Notes under the pieces: model-generated
Told to the model about the DNA's origin: nothing
Databases searched by the model: none
Seen by the model: the letters and a program-made list of their open reading frames with translations, nothing else
Translations under genes and position numbers: made by a program
Shown: positions 13,611-25,600 of the stretch, one piece after another
Layout of the letters: each line of letters begins with the position of its first letter
Numbering within the stretch: position 1 is the first letter of the stretch
Source of the DNA: Phoronis australis
Lineage: Eukaryota; Phoronida; Phoronidae
Assembly (NCBI GenBank): GCA_002633005.1
Contig: NMRA01000234.1
Span: 245,535 to 309,534, forward strand
Length of the DNA stretch: 64,000 bases
Direction of reading: 5' to 3'

Positions 13611-16600
13611 ATGTCGAATCCGAAAACTAAAACTGCTCGGCGTAAAAGGCCAACTAAAACGAAGGAGCCACAGAAGTCTTCCGCAGTCAACAAGGAAGAC
13701 GGCAACAACCTACGTCTGCAGACTGGTAAACACTGTCACTAGACTTGAGTCTAAACAGTTGACAAATGACAGTGACCACAGTCTGTAGCTGGCCCAGTGG
13801 AGACGGTGTAACTCTTATAGGAGCTTCATACGCCGGAAGATTTTCGGCGAATTATGCCTCATACTGATTAAAAAATAAAAGTCACGTTGTTATAAGTACC
13901 TTTTACGCACAGAGGGACACCTTAGGAGGCTGTCGATGTCTTTAATTTCGTCCAACTTGAGCCAAATACTCCCATTATCAAAGTTTTTCTTGGAATAGTC
14001 TTTCGTTGAGTTCCCAAAACTGGAAACTGGCCATTTTTAACGCTGCACGCATCAGGTAGTATGACTTCATATCCCCTGCGTGCCACTACAAATGGCGTCT
14101 TCCTGTGAAACTATTTATTAACCTTTCCAGAATATCACACGGACAACAAAATTCCAGAAGTTGCACATCAGTGGTTGTTGGTGCTACTTCATCACTCAGA
14201 AAAGCCAATAACAAGATAGCGTCTAGTTCTATGTCAGTGCCTTCCTAACAAAAAGCCTAATATGAATTGAGTTTGAGAGCTGTTGAGTTTACAGATGTTT
14301 TATCTTTGGCCATATTCGTACGTTGTTTTACTTATGTTCGTCATGTACTTACTTGCAGGCGAACGCCACACAGGTAATGATGACAGGTTTGAAGAGGTCC
14401 ATCCTACAAAACGTCAACGACTCAAATGGAAACCTGTCAGGAAAACATCTATTGAGTTTGTTGATGGTATTTTTGACCAAACAATAACGTAAGTGTCATC
14501 AAATATTTTGTCTTTACAATGCAGTCTCCACATAAAGCGGCTACTTATTTTTATGTCTTCAGCTTACTTTAATACAATTGTTTGCTTAATGTTATATGTC
14601 ACTTGTAATTTGTGAGTATTTGCAATTCATATAAAATTAATTAAGATTTGCTTACCTGGAGGTGTTCCCGTGTTCTGAGCTTAATAAATTCCCCAATTCT
14701 ATGAACTGAGATAAGAAACCCAAGTGTAATATATTATTCTCATCCTTTGCAAACAAAACAATGGAAATTTCATATGCTACTCTTGATTTTTTTATCTTTC
14801 ATGTTGAAACATATTTTGTGTGCTTGTGTCTTTTCTGAATCATACATTTTACTGAGTGATCTGTATGGCCAAGGGGGTGTACTTTAGAAGTGGGTTATTT
14901 TGTAAGGTACACTTGTAGTACAATTTTGTTGCAGGAAACTTCTCGCCAATGCCACACCCAGCTCATACAATGCCATTCAAGACAACCTCAATGCACTGAG
15001 ATCAAGGTTTTGTCATTTTTATTATTTTTTTTTCAAAGTTTAGCTTACTCACTTTGCAGAGGCATACGCCAGCTTTGACAAGATTTTAGGCCTATTTTTA
15101 CCTAAAGTAAACACCGACAAAGATATCTTCCCAGTGAACACATTCTATTGTTGCGACAAAAGACAACGTCTCGCTAAGACTTGAGTAAGATGTAAACATT
15201 GCAAAGTTCAAGTCAGGCAGCATGTAGAGTATATTTTAAAGAAGCCTTTGTTTCTACCATTTATATTGAACATAGTTACATGTATCTCAAAGTCTGCCTT
15301 TCAGTTCATGTCTGCCATCTTCAAACACGGCCATTCTTGCCATATATTCTGCAATGAGTTGTTTTCACATTAATCCCATTGTTTCAGATGTGTTAGGAAA
15401 CTTCGTGGTCAACATGCTCCTACAGGGTTCATGCAAGTTAATTATAAAACACTCCGCAACACGATGGTATGTTAGGCCAAAGAAAATAGGGCACTGGTTC
15501 TGATCTGTGTTTTGTTTTGAAAGTTTTCATATGGAAAAATTTCCTGATGCCAGTTCAAATGGGCCGGGATCCTTCTTTTTTATCAGGATCGCCTGATGTG
15601 ACGTGCAAGATGCAGGTTTAATGCCATTTTGCTTAAATAATGTCCAAGGTCTAGTGAAAACATAATGTCCTTGATGCAGTAAAGTACACTCAAAATTTAA
15701 CAATTTACGAAACAAGATTAACTTAACCAGCTTCAACCCATGCTTGTGTTTTTTTACACACTGCAGGTTAATCACAGTATGGCGTTTTGTAAATATAGAT
15801 TATTACATGGCGAAGTCATTAACCCCCGTAATCTAGAGCCCGAGTGGATTTTGGAGAATTATCGCCCAAGGGGCGTTAGCCTGGAGGACGATAATTCTAC
15901 AAAATCCATAAGGGGGATAACGTATGAATGTCGGTACAGTGCTGTTTGTTGAACATGTGATTGTTGCGCGTGATCATTTAAGTATTCTTTTTTCACGTTC
16001 GATGGCGTCAGCTGCTAAGTGTTGCAGTGGTAAAGTAGACCACTTGAAACTCTTGCAGAGCGGGTTCGAAACCGGCCACGGTTTCCCGCCAAAGTGTTAT
16101 TCAACGTGCGTTGAATAACTTAATCGGTTATTCAGGCTGAAAATGTGGTATAATGAATTTTATTGTAAATTTAACTGTATTTTGAGTAACTGTGTGTCCA
16201 AAGTGCTTTTAATACTTAGGACGAGATTCCCTAGAATTATCCCACGTCCATTGATTTTAATTAAGAAAGACACAGTTTCATGTGCACTGTCTGGTGTTTG
16301 AACTCCTAATGTACTCACCATGAAATAAACTATTTTTCACTATACAATTAGTCTCGTCTAACTTATACTTATTACAAGTTAGTAAAATTAATTTTATTGG
16401 AAGTGGTTCTGAATTTGTGTAGAACTTGTCTGGCAAATAGTTGTTGCTGAAGACTGAGGCCTCTAAGCTGGAATTGATTGACTTCAAAACTGATAGTAGA
16501 GCCACCGACTGCAAACTAAACTAGTATGTTGAAAACATCAGTTTTCTTCATAGGCGTGGTTGCGCATTCCCCTGATATCAATACTGCCATGACAACTAAA

Positions 16601-19600
16601 ATTAGCCTGCAGTGACTAGTAACTTTGCGTGGTCCTGTTCTGAAGCATCTCAATTCTTCTCAATTCTAGAAACCATTTCTTATTTAAAGTAAGAATTTAA
16701 AAAAATGAGACTGATGTGTATAGCAGTTAGGCGCTTAATTCAAATGTTGGGATTTGACAGAAGGCATGGGTTCATTGCCTCTTAACCTTTGTTGTGAAAA
16801 ATCATTTTTATAAACTTTCCTTTAAATTTGCATGTTTGTTTTTTTTTTCTGTTTAAGTTGAAATGCTCTGTGTTTTCAGGCACAAGTGGAAAAACAGTTG
16901 ACTCAAACATCAGCTCAGCTAGAAAAATTGGAGCAAGAGTTAGAACTAGCACAAAGGTCAGTTAGTTTCACAGGACCACAATGGTTCTGTAATATTATTA
17001 TAGGCCTTCCAGAACCACAGTGGTTCTGTAATATTATAGGCCTACCAGGACCACAATGGTTCTGTAATATAATTATAGGCCTACCAGGACCACAATGGTT
17101 CTGTAATATAATTATAGGCCTACCAGGACCACAATGGTTCTGTAGTATTATTATAGGCCTACCGGTGTATTTGGTAACTTATTTTAATGCCACAAGCTTA
17201 TGTGTGCGGGCATGAAATTGCATGACTTGTTATCTGCGGAGTAAAGAAAAAGGGTTTGCTCGTAAAAAGCCATCCGGATGAGGTATGATGACTGCTTAGG
17301 CTGGTCTAGCACGATGGATTTGCATTATGTTAAATTATGATAAACATTTGCCAGTGCATTTAAGAATGGTCTGTTTATAATAAAATATAACATGTATATT
17401 ATTTCCTTGTGCATTTATTAGAAATGCTCTGTGTCTACAAGTTCTGTTTATACAAATTAAAAAATATAATAAATTTTTGATTGTACGTTTAAAATGATAG
17501 CTTAAATATTAATTAGAAAGCACAATTCTTAACAATTTTTGTCTTAATGGCATCTTATTTTCATCGTTAAAGCCTCTACTTACTTTATCTCTCCAATTCC
17601 TTGTACCCCATCTTTTGTCTGGGACTATACTTGAACTCATCAATAAACAGAATCCATGGAAATAAATAATATTTTTGTTTTCTATTCAATATTATATGCG
17701 TCTTCAATTTAGGGTCAACAACCAGCAGAAAGATGAACTTGACAAGTTTGCAGAATTTGTTGACCCAAGCGACCTTCAGCAGACCACCCATCCATTGTTG
17801 ACTGACCATTCTGATAGTCTTCTTGGGCTACCAGATCTTCCAAAGAGCTCACAGACTGAGGTGAGGGATTTTCTTTCTTGTGTAAAAGAGAATATCCCTG
17901 AATGCTTAGGTACTGAGTATGTATTTGGCTTTAAATTGTCCAAGCACCGTTCTTGTGAATTTACTACTAGCCGCCATAAACAAGGGTAGACACTGTAGGC
18001 CTTTTGTGAAATACGAAGCAAGGTAGATTTTCGTCTCAGTTCTCTTGACATCATGGTACTAGCTGTTATTGTGCAGTGGGAATTCACCTATGGTTTGTGA
18101 AACATGCTGGTTTCCCAAGCGCAAGCCTATAGACCTTACGAGAAGTTATGCAACAGGGTGACGATTTTGTACCATTTTTCTGCTTTGTTGGGATGCTTGC
18201 AAGTGATCTAAGCATGATCGTGTCTCTGAGTACCAACTACAGTGCCCTAAATTTCAGTCCGGGACCACCAGATGTCAAAACACCCACTCCTGCGCTGCTT
18301 AACTGCACCCACACACCAATGATCAAACTCTAGTACCGGGACCAGATTCTGTGACAGTCCCTCTCAATTCCGGTTCTGGACTTTAAAAAGCAGCCGTGGG
18401 GAATCTGGTCAATGGAACTGGAGTGGAGTCACCAGGTTTGCAGCAATTATGGCGCGTTTGTGGAGTTATGGGGCGTGGGATTGGAGTGCTGGTTCGAGAC
18501 TTGAGTTTAGAGGATCTTAACTGGAATTAAGAGACTCAGTCATTAAGTTTCTGCCCTGTGATAAATCATGTTCTGGTGTTCAAAACATCATATTTCTTCA
18601 CAGGCATATTTGTATTGAATGGATCGTCTTCAAAACTGGTTGAATAGGCCTTAAGTGCTGAAACCACTACTAATCATGTTATAGTTTTAAAAGATCAGTT
18701 TTTTTTTCGCAGGATTATTATTTGCTTTTCCCAAACAATATCTCTGTGTTCTTATTCTTACTTTGAATTGAAATTGGTTAGTACTAATAATAAATTGGCT
18801 GGAATGCCCCTTACGACCATACTAAAACTAAACCGCCTTGGCTAGCGACTTGTCCAAGCCAGTTAGTTTCACGGTCTGAAGCAGTAATTACCGGTCAGTT
18901 CTTGTCAAGCCTGGAGTGATATGAATTCACATCAGGTTGATGAGAAATGATCATCATTATAATACCCTCAATGAAAAACCTTTTGTGATTGCCAAGTGGT
19001 AAGAAATCATAAATTACCAAAATTGATGACAGACATTGCATGAAAAATTTTATCAACCATTTAGGTTATGTAGAACCCTAGAAAATTTGACTAACATCAG
19101 AATATAATATCTCAAAAAAGACCGATCAGATTCATGCGAATCTTTCACATAGTATGCTTTATACACCGTTCTCCAAAATGCTGTTAGAAATTGTTTTTAA
19201 AATGCTCTTCTTTTGTTTAAGGGCTATCAGATCAGAATGGATTTTTGATGATTTTAACAAAAAATACGCATAATTTTTACTAAGCAGGCATGGTCATGTG
19301 ACCCTATTAATGGCAGATTGGTAAAAAATCAAAAATACTTCTTCTTTCAGAAAATATATACATAATCTTTGTTTTGACATCGCTATCATATACAAGTTGA
19401 AATATTCAACAATAAACTGATCAGTTTTTGTCAAAAGACTCACCTTGAGTCTGCTGCCTGACAACAATATATGTCAGCTTCTTTCAAAAAGTTGATACGA
19501 TGTCACTCTTAAGTCGTTCAACTTTGCTTCCTTTCAGGCTGCGATGCACGAAATGCAGTTTGCGAAGAGTCTGAAGTTTACCACAGGCTTTCATGTTCAA

Positions 19601-19657
19601 GAGCTTGTGACAGCTACTGCTGCTTTAGTGGGGACCCTGCCAGAGACATCAGACTAA
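13611..19657 (+). CDS. CENPQ: Probable centromere protein Q (CENP-Q), complete
   Basis: Seven exons: 13611-13725, 14359-14488, 14935-15006, 15388-15466, 16880-16956, 17713-17860 and 19538-19657 (TAA 19655-19657); 741 nt, 246 aa against about 268 in human. Every junction is GT-AG with matching phase. Residues 1-60 are basic and disordered (RRKRPTKTK, then TKRQRLKWKP). Next come a helical block (KWKPVRKTSIEFVDGIFDQT) and a coiled coil (VEKQLTQTSAQLEKLEQELE), then a Leu/Pro segment LLGLPDLPKSS before the last helix. The KW-x-P-[LV]-x-K-[ST] start, domain order and length match CENP-Q of the constitutive centromere-associated network (CENP-O/P/Q/U), which sits at the inner kinetochore. CENP-Q evolves fast, so the name rests on pattern, not strong identity; another small coiled-coil kinetochore protein is possible. 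Poly(A) signal AATAAA at 20039-20044. Confidence 0.55.
15846..15907. repeat. Long hairpin (19-bp arms, one mismatch)
   Basis: The arms at 15846-15864 and 15889-15907 pair at 18 of 19 positions around a 24-nt loop that itself contains CGCCCAAGGGGCG. It lies in a CENP-Q intron, about 100 bp left of a tRNA-like box, so both may be parts of one non-autonomous element. Confidence 0.7.
16009..16110 (+). mobile_element. tRNA-like segment (possible SINE head)
   Basis: A B-box GGTTCGAAACC lies at 16063-16073, about 40 bp after an A-box-like TGCAGTGGTAAAG. It follows a long hairpin at 15846-15907. It lies in the CENP-Q intron between exons 4 and 5. The A-box is weak, so the call is tentative. Confidence 0.4.
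16957..17165. repeat. Minisatellite of about 41-44 bp starting at a CENP-Q splice donor
   Basis: Five units contain AGGACCACAATGGTTCTGTA and TATAGGCCTACC. The array starts within about 15 bp of the exon 5 donor at 16957. Units stay open in the plus frame that runs on from exon 5, so intron retention would add repeated residues (PQWFCNIIIGLP). Confidence 0.9.
19060..19400. repeat. Copy 1 of a dispersed repeat family
   Basis: It shares phrases in the same order with 45240-45640: GATCAGATTCATGCGAATC, TATGCTTTATACACCGTTCT, a poly-A-rich middle, ATGGTCATGTG and TTTCAGAAAATATATA. No coding potential. It lies in the last CENP-Q intron. Confidence 0.6.
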
Positions 19658-19790
19658 AGGGACACGCAGCAGGAGATAGTGGTGGACCCTGCCAGACAGC
19701 GGACTAAAGGGATACGTAGCAGGAAATCGTGGCGGACACTGCCAGAGACAGCGGACTAAAGGAACACGTAGCTGGAGATGGTGGCTGTAT
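19628..19790. repeat. Three tandem copies of about 50 bp spanning the CENP-Q stop codon
   Basis: Each copy holds GACCCTGCCAGAGACA, a CAGACTAAAGG or CGGACTAAAGG stop context and an ACGTAGCAGGAGAT tail. The functional TAA (19655-19657) lies in copy 1 and equivalent TAAs are in copies 2 and 3. Confidence 0.85.
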
Positions 19791-22621
19791 TACACCTATC
19801 AACATTCCTTCAATGGAGTGCTCATAATCATGATGGGCTGGCTGAAACCAGACAGTGATGCAGACAAAAATTAGGAAAACTGGTCAACATATTTATTGAT
19901 CTACAGTGCAGCCCGTTGGTTTAATGTCCAGAAATGATCCTTGAGTGATACTTATAGCCAGGTGTCCTTCACAAACACAGATGATGAAAGGAGAACTTAA
20001 CATTAACTAAGGGATTTATTCCAATGAGAAGTATTCTCAATAAAGCGCTACCATTACCATTTTATTTTGTCTTGATGATTTGTCTAACAAATAATTGAAT
20101 GTTTCGATGATGTCACACGGAACTTGTAGTACATAAGAAACATTTCACTTTTCTAACAAGTCTTTAGTTGGGCTAAAATCAAGACATGGAAAGTGAGAGA
20201 CTTGTTCCTGAGACCTATTTCTTTCGCCAAGATATGGCTTTTTAATTTAGATATTAGGAAAATTTGTCCTGAATGGCAAAAGTGTAGCCATTATGTAATG
20301 ACTCTGCATAATGTACAGTGTAAGAATTTGTTTTGTTGCTTGTTAATGTGGATGAACGTGCTGGAGACAACATTGTCATAATGATCCCAACTATAACAGT
20401 TAGTCAGTTGTCTGTATTATCTAACTTCTGCAGGGAAGAAGTTCTCACATTTTTTGTTCATCTCATGCCTGACAGCATGAAGGCATATGCATTTGACCAC
20501 TAGTAATACTGCACTCAAAAAGAGACAAAAAATGTCTGCTCGAAAATACTGAATACTAGTGATGGCGTATTCTGCACTGGTATTTCCAGATTTGAACTCT
20601 GAAAAGTGACAACCATATAAAAAAACATCAAATGTATGCTATGCACTCGTTTGAATGATACGAGTGAGCCAGATTTCCTACTCATTATTTACCTTTTCTA
20701 CTTGTATTTAGCCCTGTAGTACAACTACTATTGCACTGAATGGCTCCAGAATGGTTTGATGTACAAGATGTGTTGATCACAAATGAACCCTTCATTCATC
20801 ATTCCAGATGTACATGCTCACATGGATAATTTAAGAACAGTTACTGTAGAACCTCACGTACAAATAATACAAAATGATGGACATTGATAAAATGAAGTAT
20901 TGTTTCTGCATGCAACACATTGGATGTTTGAAGACCATATTGTCTTGAAAGGTGTATATTGAATGTTGGAGAATGAACTATTATAGTCATAGGCATGCAT
21001 TACTGAAGTTTTGTATATCAGCTGTATTTGAATACATCAACTGTACCTGTAGTTGGTGCTGTTCATTAAAAATTCAAGGTAAATCTAATTTGTTCGCAGT
21101 GATTGGTTTCCCTTCAACAGTTTCACTTCCAGTTGATAATAAATGTACTTAACAAGCAGTTGTAACCAAGTAAGTGCATGTACGCATTCCAAATCATGAA
21201 GTCTCATTTCTATGGAATTTGGTGAAAGTAATCTGTTTAAGAACGAGACAAAAAAATGAAAGAATGCAACTTGTATCAAAACTGTTATTCAAAATTTAAA
21301 GGCCGGTGATTTATGAGAGAAGAGTAGGATGTGTTGAAACTACACCATAGTGTATGCTGACATGTTATAAGTTTTTAGGCATATTAGAAATTAGAAGAAA
21401 AAGGGGAAAACAAAAAGGATGCCACTGTGCCTCAAGAAAATGTTTCAATATTAGACAAATATAACCCTCAGGTACAACAGTCAAACAGAATAGAACAGAA
21501 TCCCTTAACAGAATGCTCACTTCGACATCACAGTACCCGACACAGTATCTGTCAACTAATGACTACCATAACTCCAGGCAGTACAGTCCAACATCCTTAC
21601 TGAGTGACCTCTCGGCATGGCGGGCTTGTATGTGAAATAACCTCGTGGGTTAAGAGTTTGACATGATTTGAATGTCGTGATTAAGACCTAAGGAAACCCT
21701 ATAGTGTGGTCAGTGTAATTAGAAAGAGCACACAAGGCACTGTTGGTATCCTTTTTGTGTTCAACATCACTTAAGTACTGCACCCAAGTGTCGTTTTTGT
21801 TTCCCACTTCTTGACCTACATTGGTGTTGTCAAATTTCGCATACAAGCCACTCCGTGCTCATTTGTGCTGGTTTTCACACTGATGTAGTGAAGGTTCTGT
21901 AATATCTATAGTAAGCTGTTCATGGTTAAATCATGTTTGCATGCAGCAACATTTTTTTAGATTTTGCGAAGTTTGCTCCTGTCACCTCTGCACATGACAC
22001 TGCTGTATTGTTCAAACTGTAATACAAATGGTACTACTAAGGCCATCTATTGAGAACTAACAACTTTGATAGTAAAGACAATGACACAAGATGAACGTAC
22101 TGTATGGTATAGCATGCACTACTTGTTCCATAGGTTTGAAAACGACACTAAGAAGCTTTTTCCAAAGCACACAGTGTGTCACGAGTAAGACACCGTGCTT
22201 TCATTTACAATTTCTCATCAGAGCAAATCACACGACTTATCATATTAGACTACTCACTTGAACGTAAATATGAAAGCTACGAACAAAAAATACAACATTC
22301 AAGATTCTTTTTCTGTAATTAGAATAGCCATATACTTTAAGGACAACACCGATTCACAAATAAGTTGCTAGATGTAAGCAATTGACTTGTCCCCAACAAT
22401 ACACACATTGCTATATTTAGACACCAGACAGGGTTATGTACCAGGACTCCCATATTTAGATAACAGAATTAAATCCTGAATTCATTTAATGAGCAGGCAT
22501 AGTTGCACTGTCTAGTCTCCTTACAAGCTGGAAAGATAGGACATCGGTTTTGAATGATGGCTTGGTACTGGTTGTCCTATGTATTGCTGTTCTATGGTCA
22601 TCCATCTCTTGTCTGACACAA
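19658..22621. other. Intergenic, between convergent CENP-Q and CHFR genes
   Basis: It starts with the rest of the 50-bp triplicate and the CENP-Q poly(A) signal at 20039-20044. The rest is AT-rich with scattered short frames. I see no gene, RNA or clear transposon in it. Confidence 0.65.
20039..20044 (+). terminator. CENP-Q poly(A) signal AATAAA
   Basis: A canonical AATAAA about 380 bp after the TAA at 19655-19657. Confidence 0.6.
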
Positions 22622-25600
22622 CTATGTAAAACGTGTTTGCTCACATATGTGGTTGAAATTCCTGCAAGAAAATGTTTGTAACAATTAAAAACAGATTTCA
22701 TGAAATTACACAATATGAAAATATCGAGTAACAAGTATACTCATACTGTACTCACACTAACTCGCTGTTGAACGAGACTTGAATAAAGTAGGGTGGGCAA
22801 AAGGAAAGTGGAGGGTTCCATTACATGATTAGTTAATAGTAGAACATGAGGTACACAGTTTTCCTCCCTCACTAACAATTTTATTTATTTATTAATAAGC
22901 ACAATTATTCCTCCATGTAATACATTTATGAAATATCTCCTTCCTCACAGTGATGCCCAGTTGTGGTATACAGACAGGTTCAATACATCACGTGTCAAGT
23001 ACTCACAAGTTTGCCTCATGTCACAGTGAAAACTTCCAATTCTAAGTTAAAGTATTACAAAAATTTTAAGGTTGTATTTGAACATGAAAACTATTTGGAA
23101 ATTGATAATCTTCCAAGAGTGTTTGCACAAAGTTTTAAACGTTTTCGATCTGCAAACCACAGACTGGCAGTAGAAACTGGTCGTCACGTAAATGTGATAT
23201 ATCAAGACAGAGTGTGTACATTATGCTCGAGGAATATCACTTTTTGTTAGTTTGTGATGCTTTTTCCGAAATCAGAGCTACGTTTCTAAGTGAGGGTCTC
23301 TGGACAAGTCCCTCTTTGTTTAAATTTCATAAACTGTTATGTAATCCCAATACCTCAGTTGTGAAATATGTATACCACACATCTTAAGTCCCGTTTAGAC
23401 ATCAACTTTTGCCCCGGCGCAACTGACACAGAGCAAATTGACCCATGTCAAGTGGCCGTTTACACACACAACTCATTAAATGGGGCAAGATGGAAATTAA
23501 AGACTGGAGACTGGATCGCACATGCGCAGGTTTACAAATGACGAGAGTTGCAGAGACAAAGAAGCCATACGCAGATCATTAGGCAAGCGCAGTAGAGATG
23601 ACCCTTTCCGCCTTGCCCCAGTTTCACGTTTAGACATATAATTGACACGGAGCAAGATGTTCGGGCACAAATTGCTCTACCTCACGGGTGGCAAAATTAG
23701 TCACCACGGTATCAATTTGCTCTGTGCCAGTCCCGTTTACACACTGGAACAACTTGTTCTGAGTCAGCTGATCCCTGTCAACTTTTGAAGTGTAAACGGC
23801 ACTTAAAAATGGAACAGCTTGGGTATTGCTGACTAATGTGCATAGCACCCCAATGGTCTTGTTTGTTTGTTTGTTGTACTTTGGGCCGATGGCCATGTGT
23901 ACAGATGAATAAAGGAAGGAAAGAAAAAACTACACAGTGGTTCAGAGGAAAAACTGTGGTACATGAGATGAGAAAAGAATGATGAAACAAGGATGTTAAT
24001 TGGAATGTCAGTGGAACATCTACTGTACATTAATTCTATCACGAAGTCTTGAGCTGTAATGCAAGAATCTGACTTACTCCAATAACCCAATGACATGTCA
24101 TGTAGGGTGACTATATATTAAGTGCCTGATTATGTAACAATAAAATTGAGTTACATACTTGGCATGGTGGGGCTTGTTCTTGGCTGTTCGACAATTTTTT
24201 CCCCAGTAACAGTCTGGTCGGGACTTGGCACTTTCTGAAATAACCAGATAGCTGATGATACAACACTGACAGTTATGGGTTAAAGCCATTCTGTGGTTAA
24301 AACACCAACTTTGTTCACATCCATTTTCATAGCATTCACAGCCCTTCTGCAACTAGTAACAATAAATTGGCTGGAATTTCCCTGACAAAAATGTTGCCAC
24401 TGCAGCTCACTAACAAGCAACCTCATGGGGAGGGTCTGAAGCAGTAACAAGCCGTCAATGCCTGTACAAGGTAATTTTACTTACAAAAAGCACATTGTTC
24501 AGAATGTCACTTATGTAAGGAAGACCTTGTTACTGGTACATCTGCCAAACCAAACACAATCTAGCCACCAGGATCGAAGGACACGTTGAAGTAGAGAGAA
24601 CCACTGATGTCAGTGAATACACATTATGACTGGCCATGTTATAAGAAACACCAATGCCATAGGTCAACCTTAAAGACCAATCACATCATTCAGTAGCTGC
24701 CATTTTGTTAGGACACACTGTCTAGTAAGCTACTAAGTATATTTACGAGATACACGGCTTTCATTCGCGTGATTTTACACCATCTTGTGTGATCTTACTT
24801 TTTTCGATAAGCTATTACATCTACAGAATGCACCTCTGATAAAACAAACTGTGTGCTATCTATCTACAGGAATTTATTTTGACATCAACAAACAAGTTTT
24901 GTTTAACATAAAATCCCATGTTATGAATAAAGTGTCATATAAGGGAAAGGTGCTGGAGATCTGGAGATGTGATCATAATTATCTGTTATTGATCTCATGG
25001 CTAATTTATTTACCTGGTAGGTGACTGTTAGGTATACTCTTTCTGTACTGGTAGACTAGTTCTTTGAAGTTCCTCAGTGCACATGCATAGCAGATGACTG
25101 TAGTTGACCCGTGGAGTCCACGTGTTTGATCTAAAGGTGAATGTAGATTGTGTGTGAACGATGCTACACAGGCTGAAATGCACCTCGTGTCAAGATCAAA
25201 TTTTCTACGTACATACACGATGACAACTGACGATTACTACATCCAGATTCCTGATATGCACAGCATCTGTGATAAAAAAACAATACCATAAAAACAATAG
25301 ATTATAAAAATAAATTCATTGGCTTCCATTCATAAGCAATACCTGGTACTGGTGTTCACGGGTAAGTTCTATCCACAGAACTAGTTAGACTCACCTGGAC
25401 ATGAGAATTGATTGGAATCCAGCTTTGAACAACATTCTACGAGGACATCATTAAACGTCTTGGACACAGACTGCAGGTAATCCTACAAGGAGCAAGAAAT
25501 GCTTGAACAGATGACCATCAGAAGTGAAGAACGATCAGATGACAACTTTGCATTCAAATGTTACTCTGGAAAGTGGGCAAAATGAAGATCCTCCTATACC

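Noticed and set aside
22486-22734. 82-codon minus-strand frame as CHFR end
   Set aside because: Wrong frame: splicing from exon 17 gives KNFNHICEQTRF and a TAG at 22622-22624, which matches the CHFR C-terminus.
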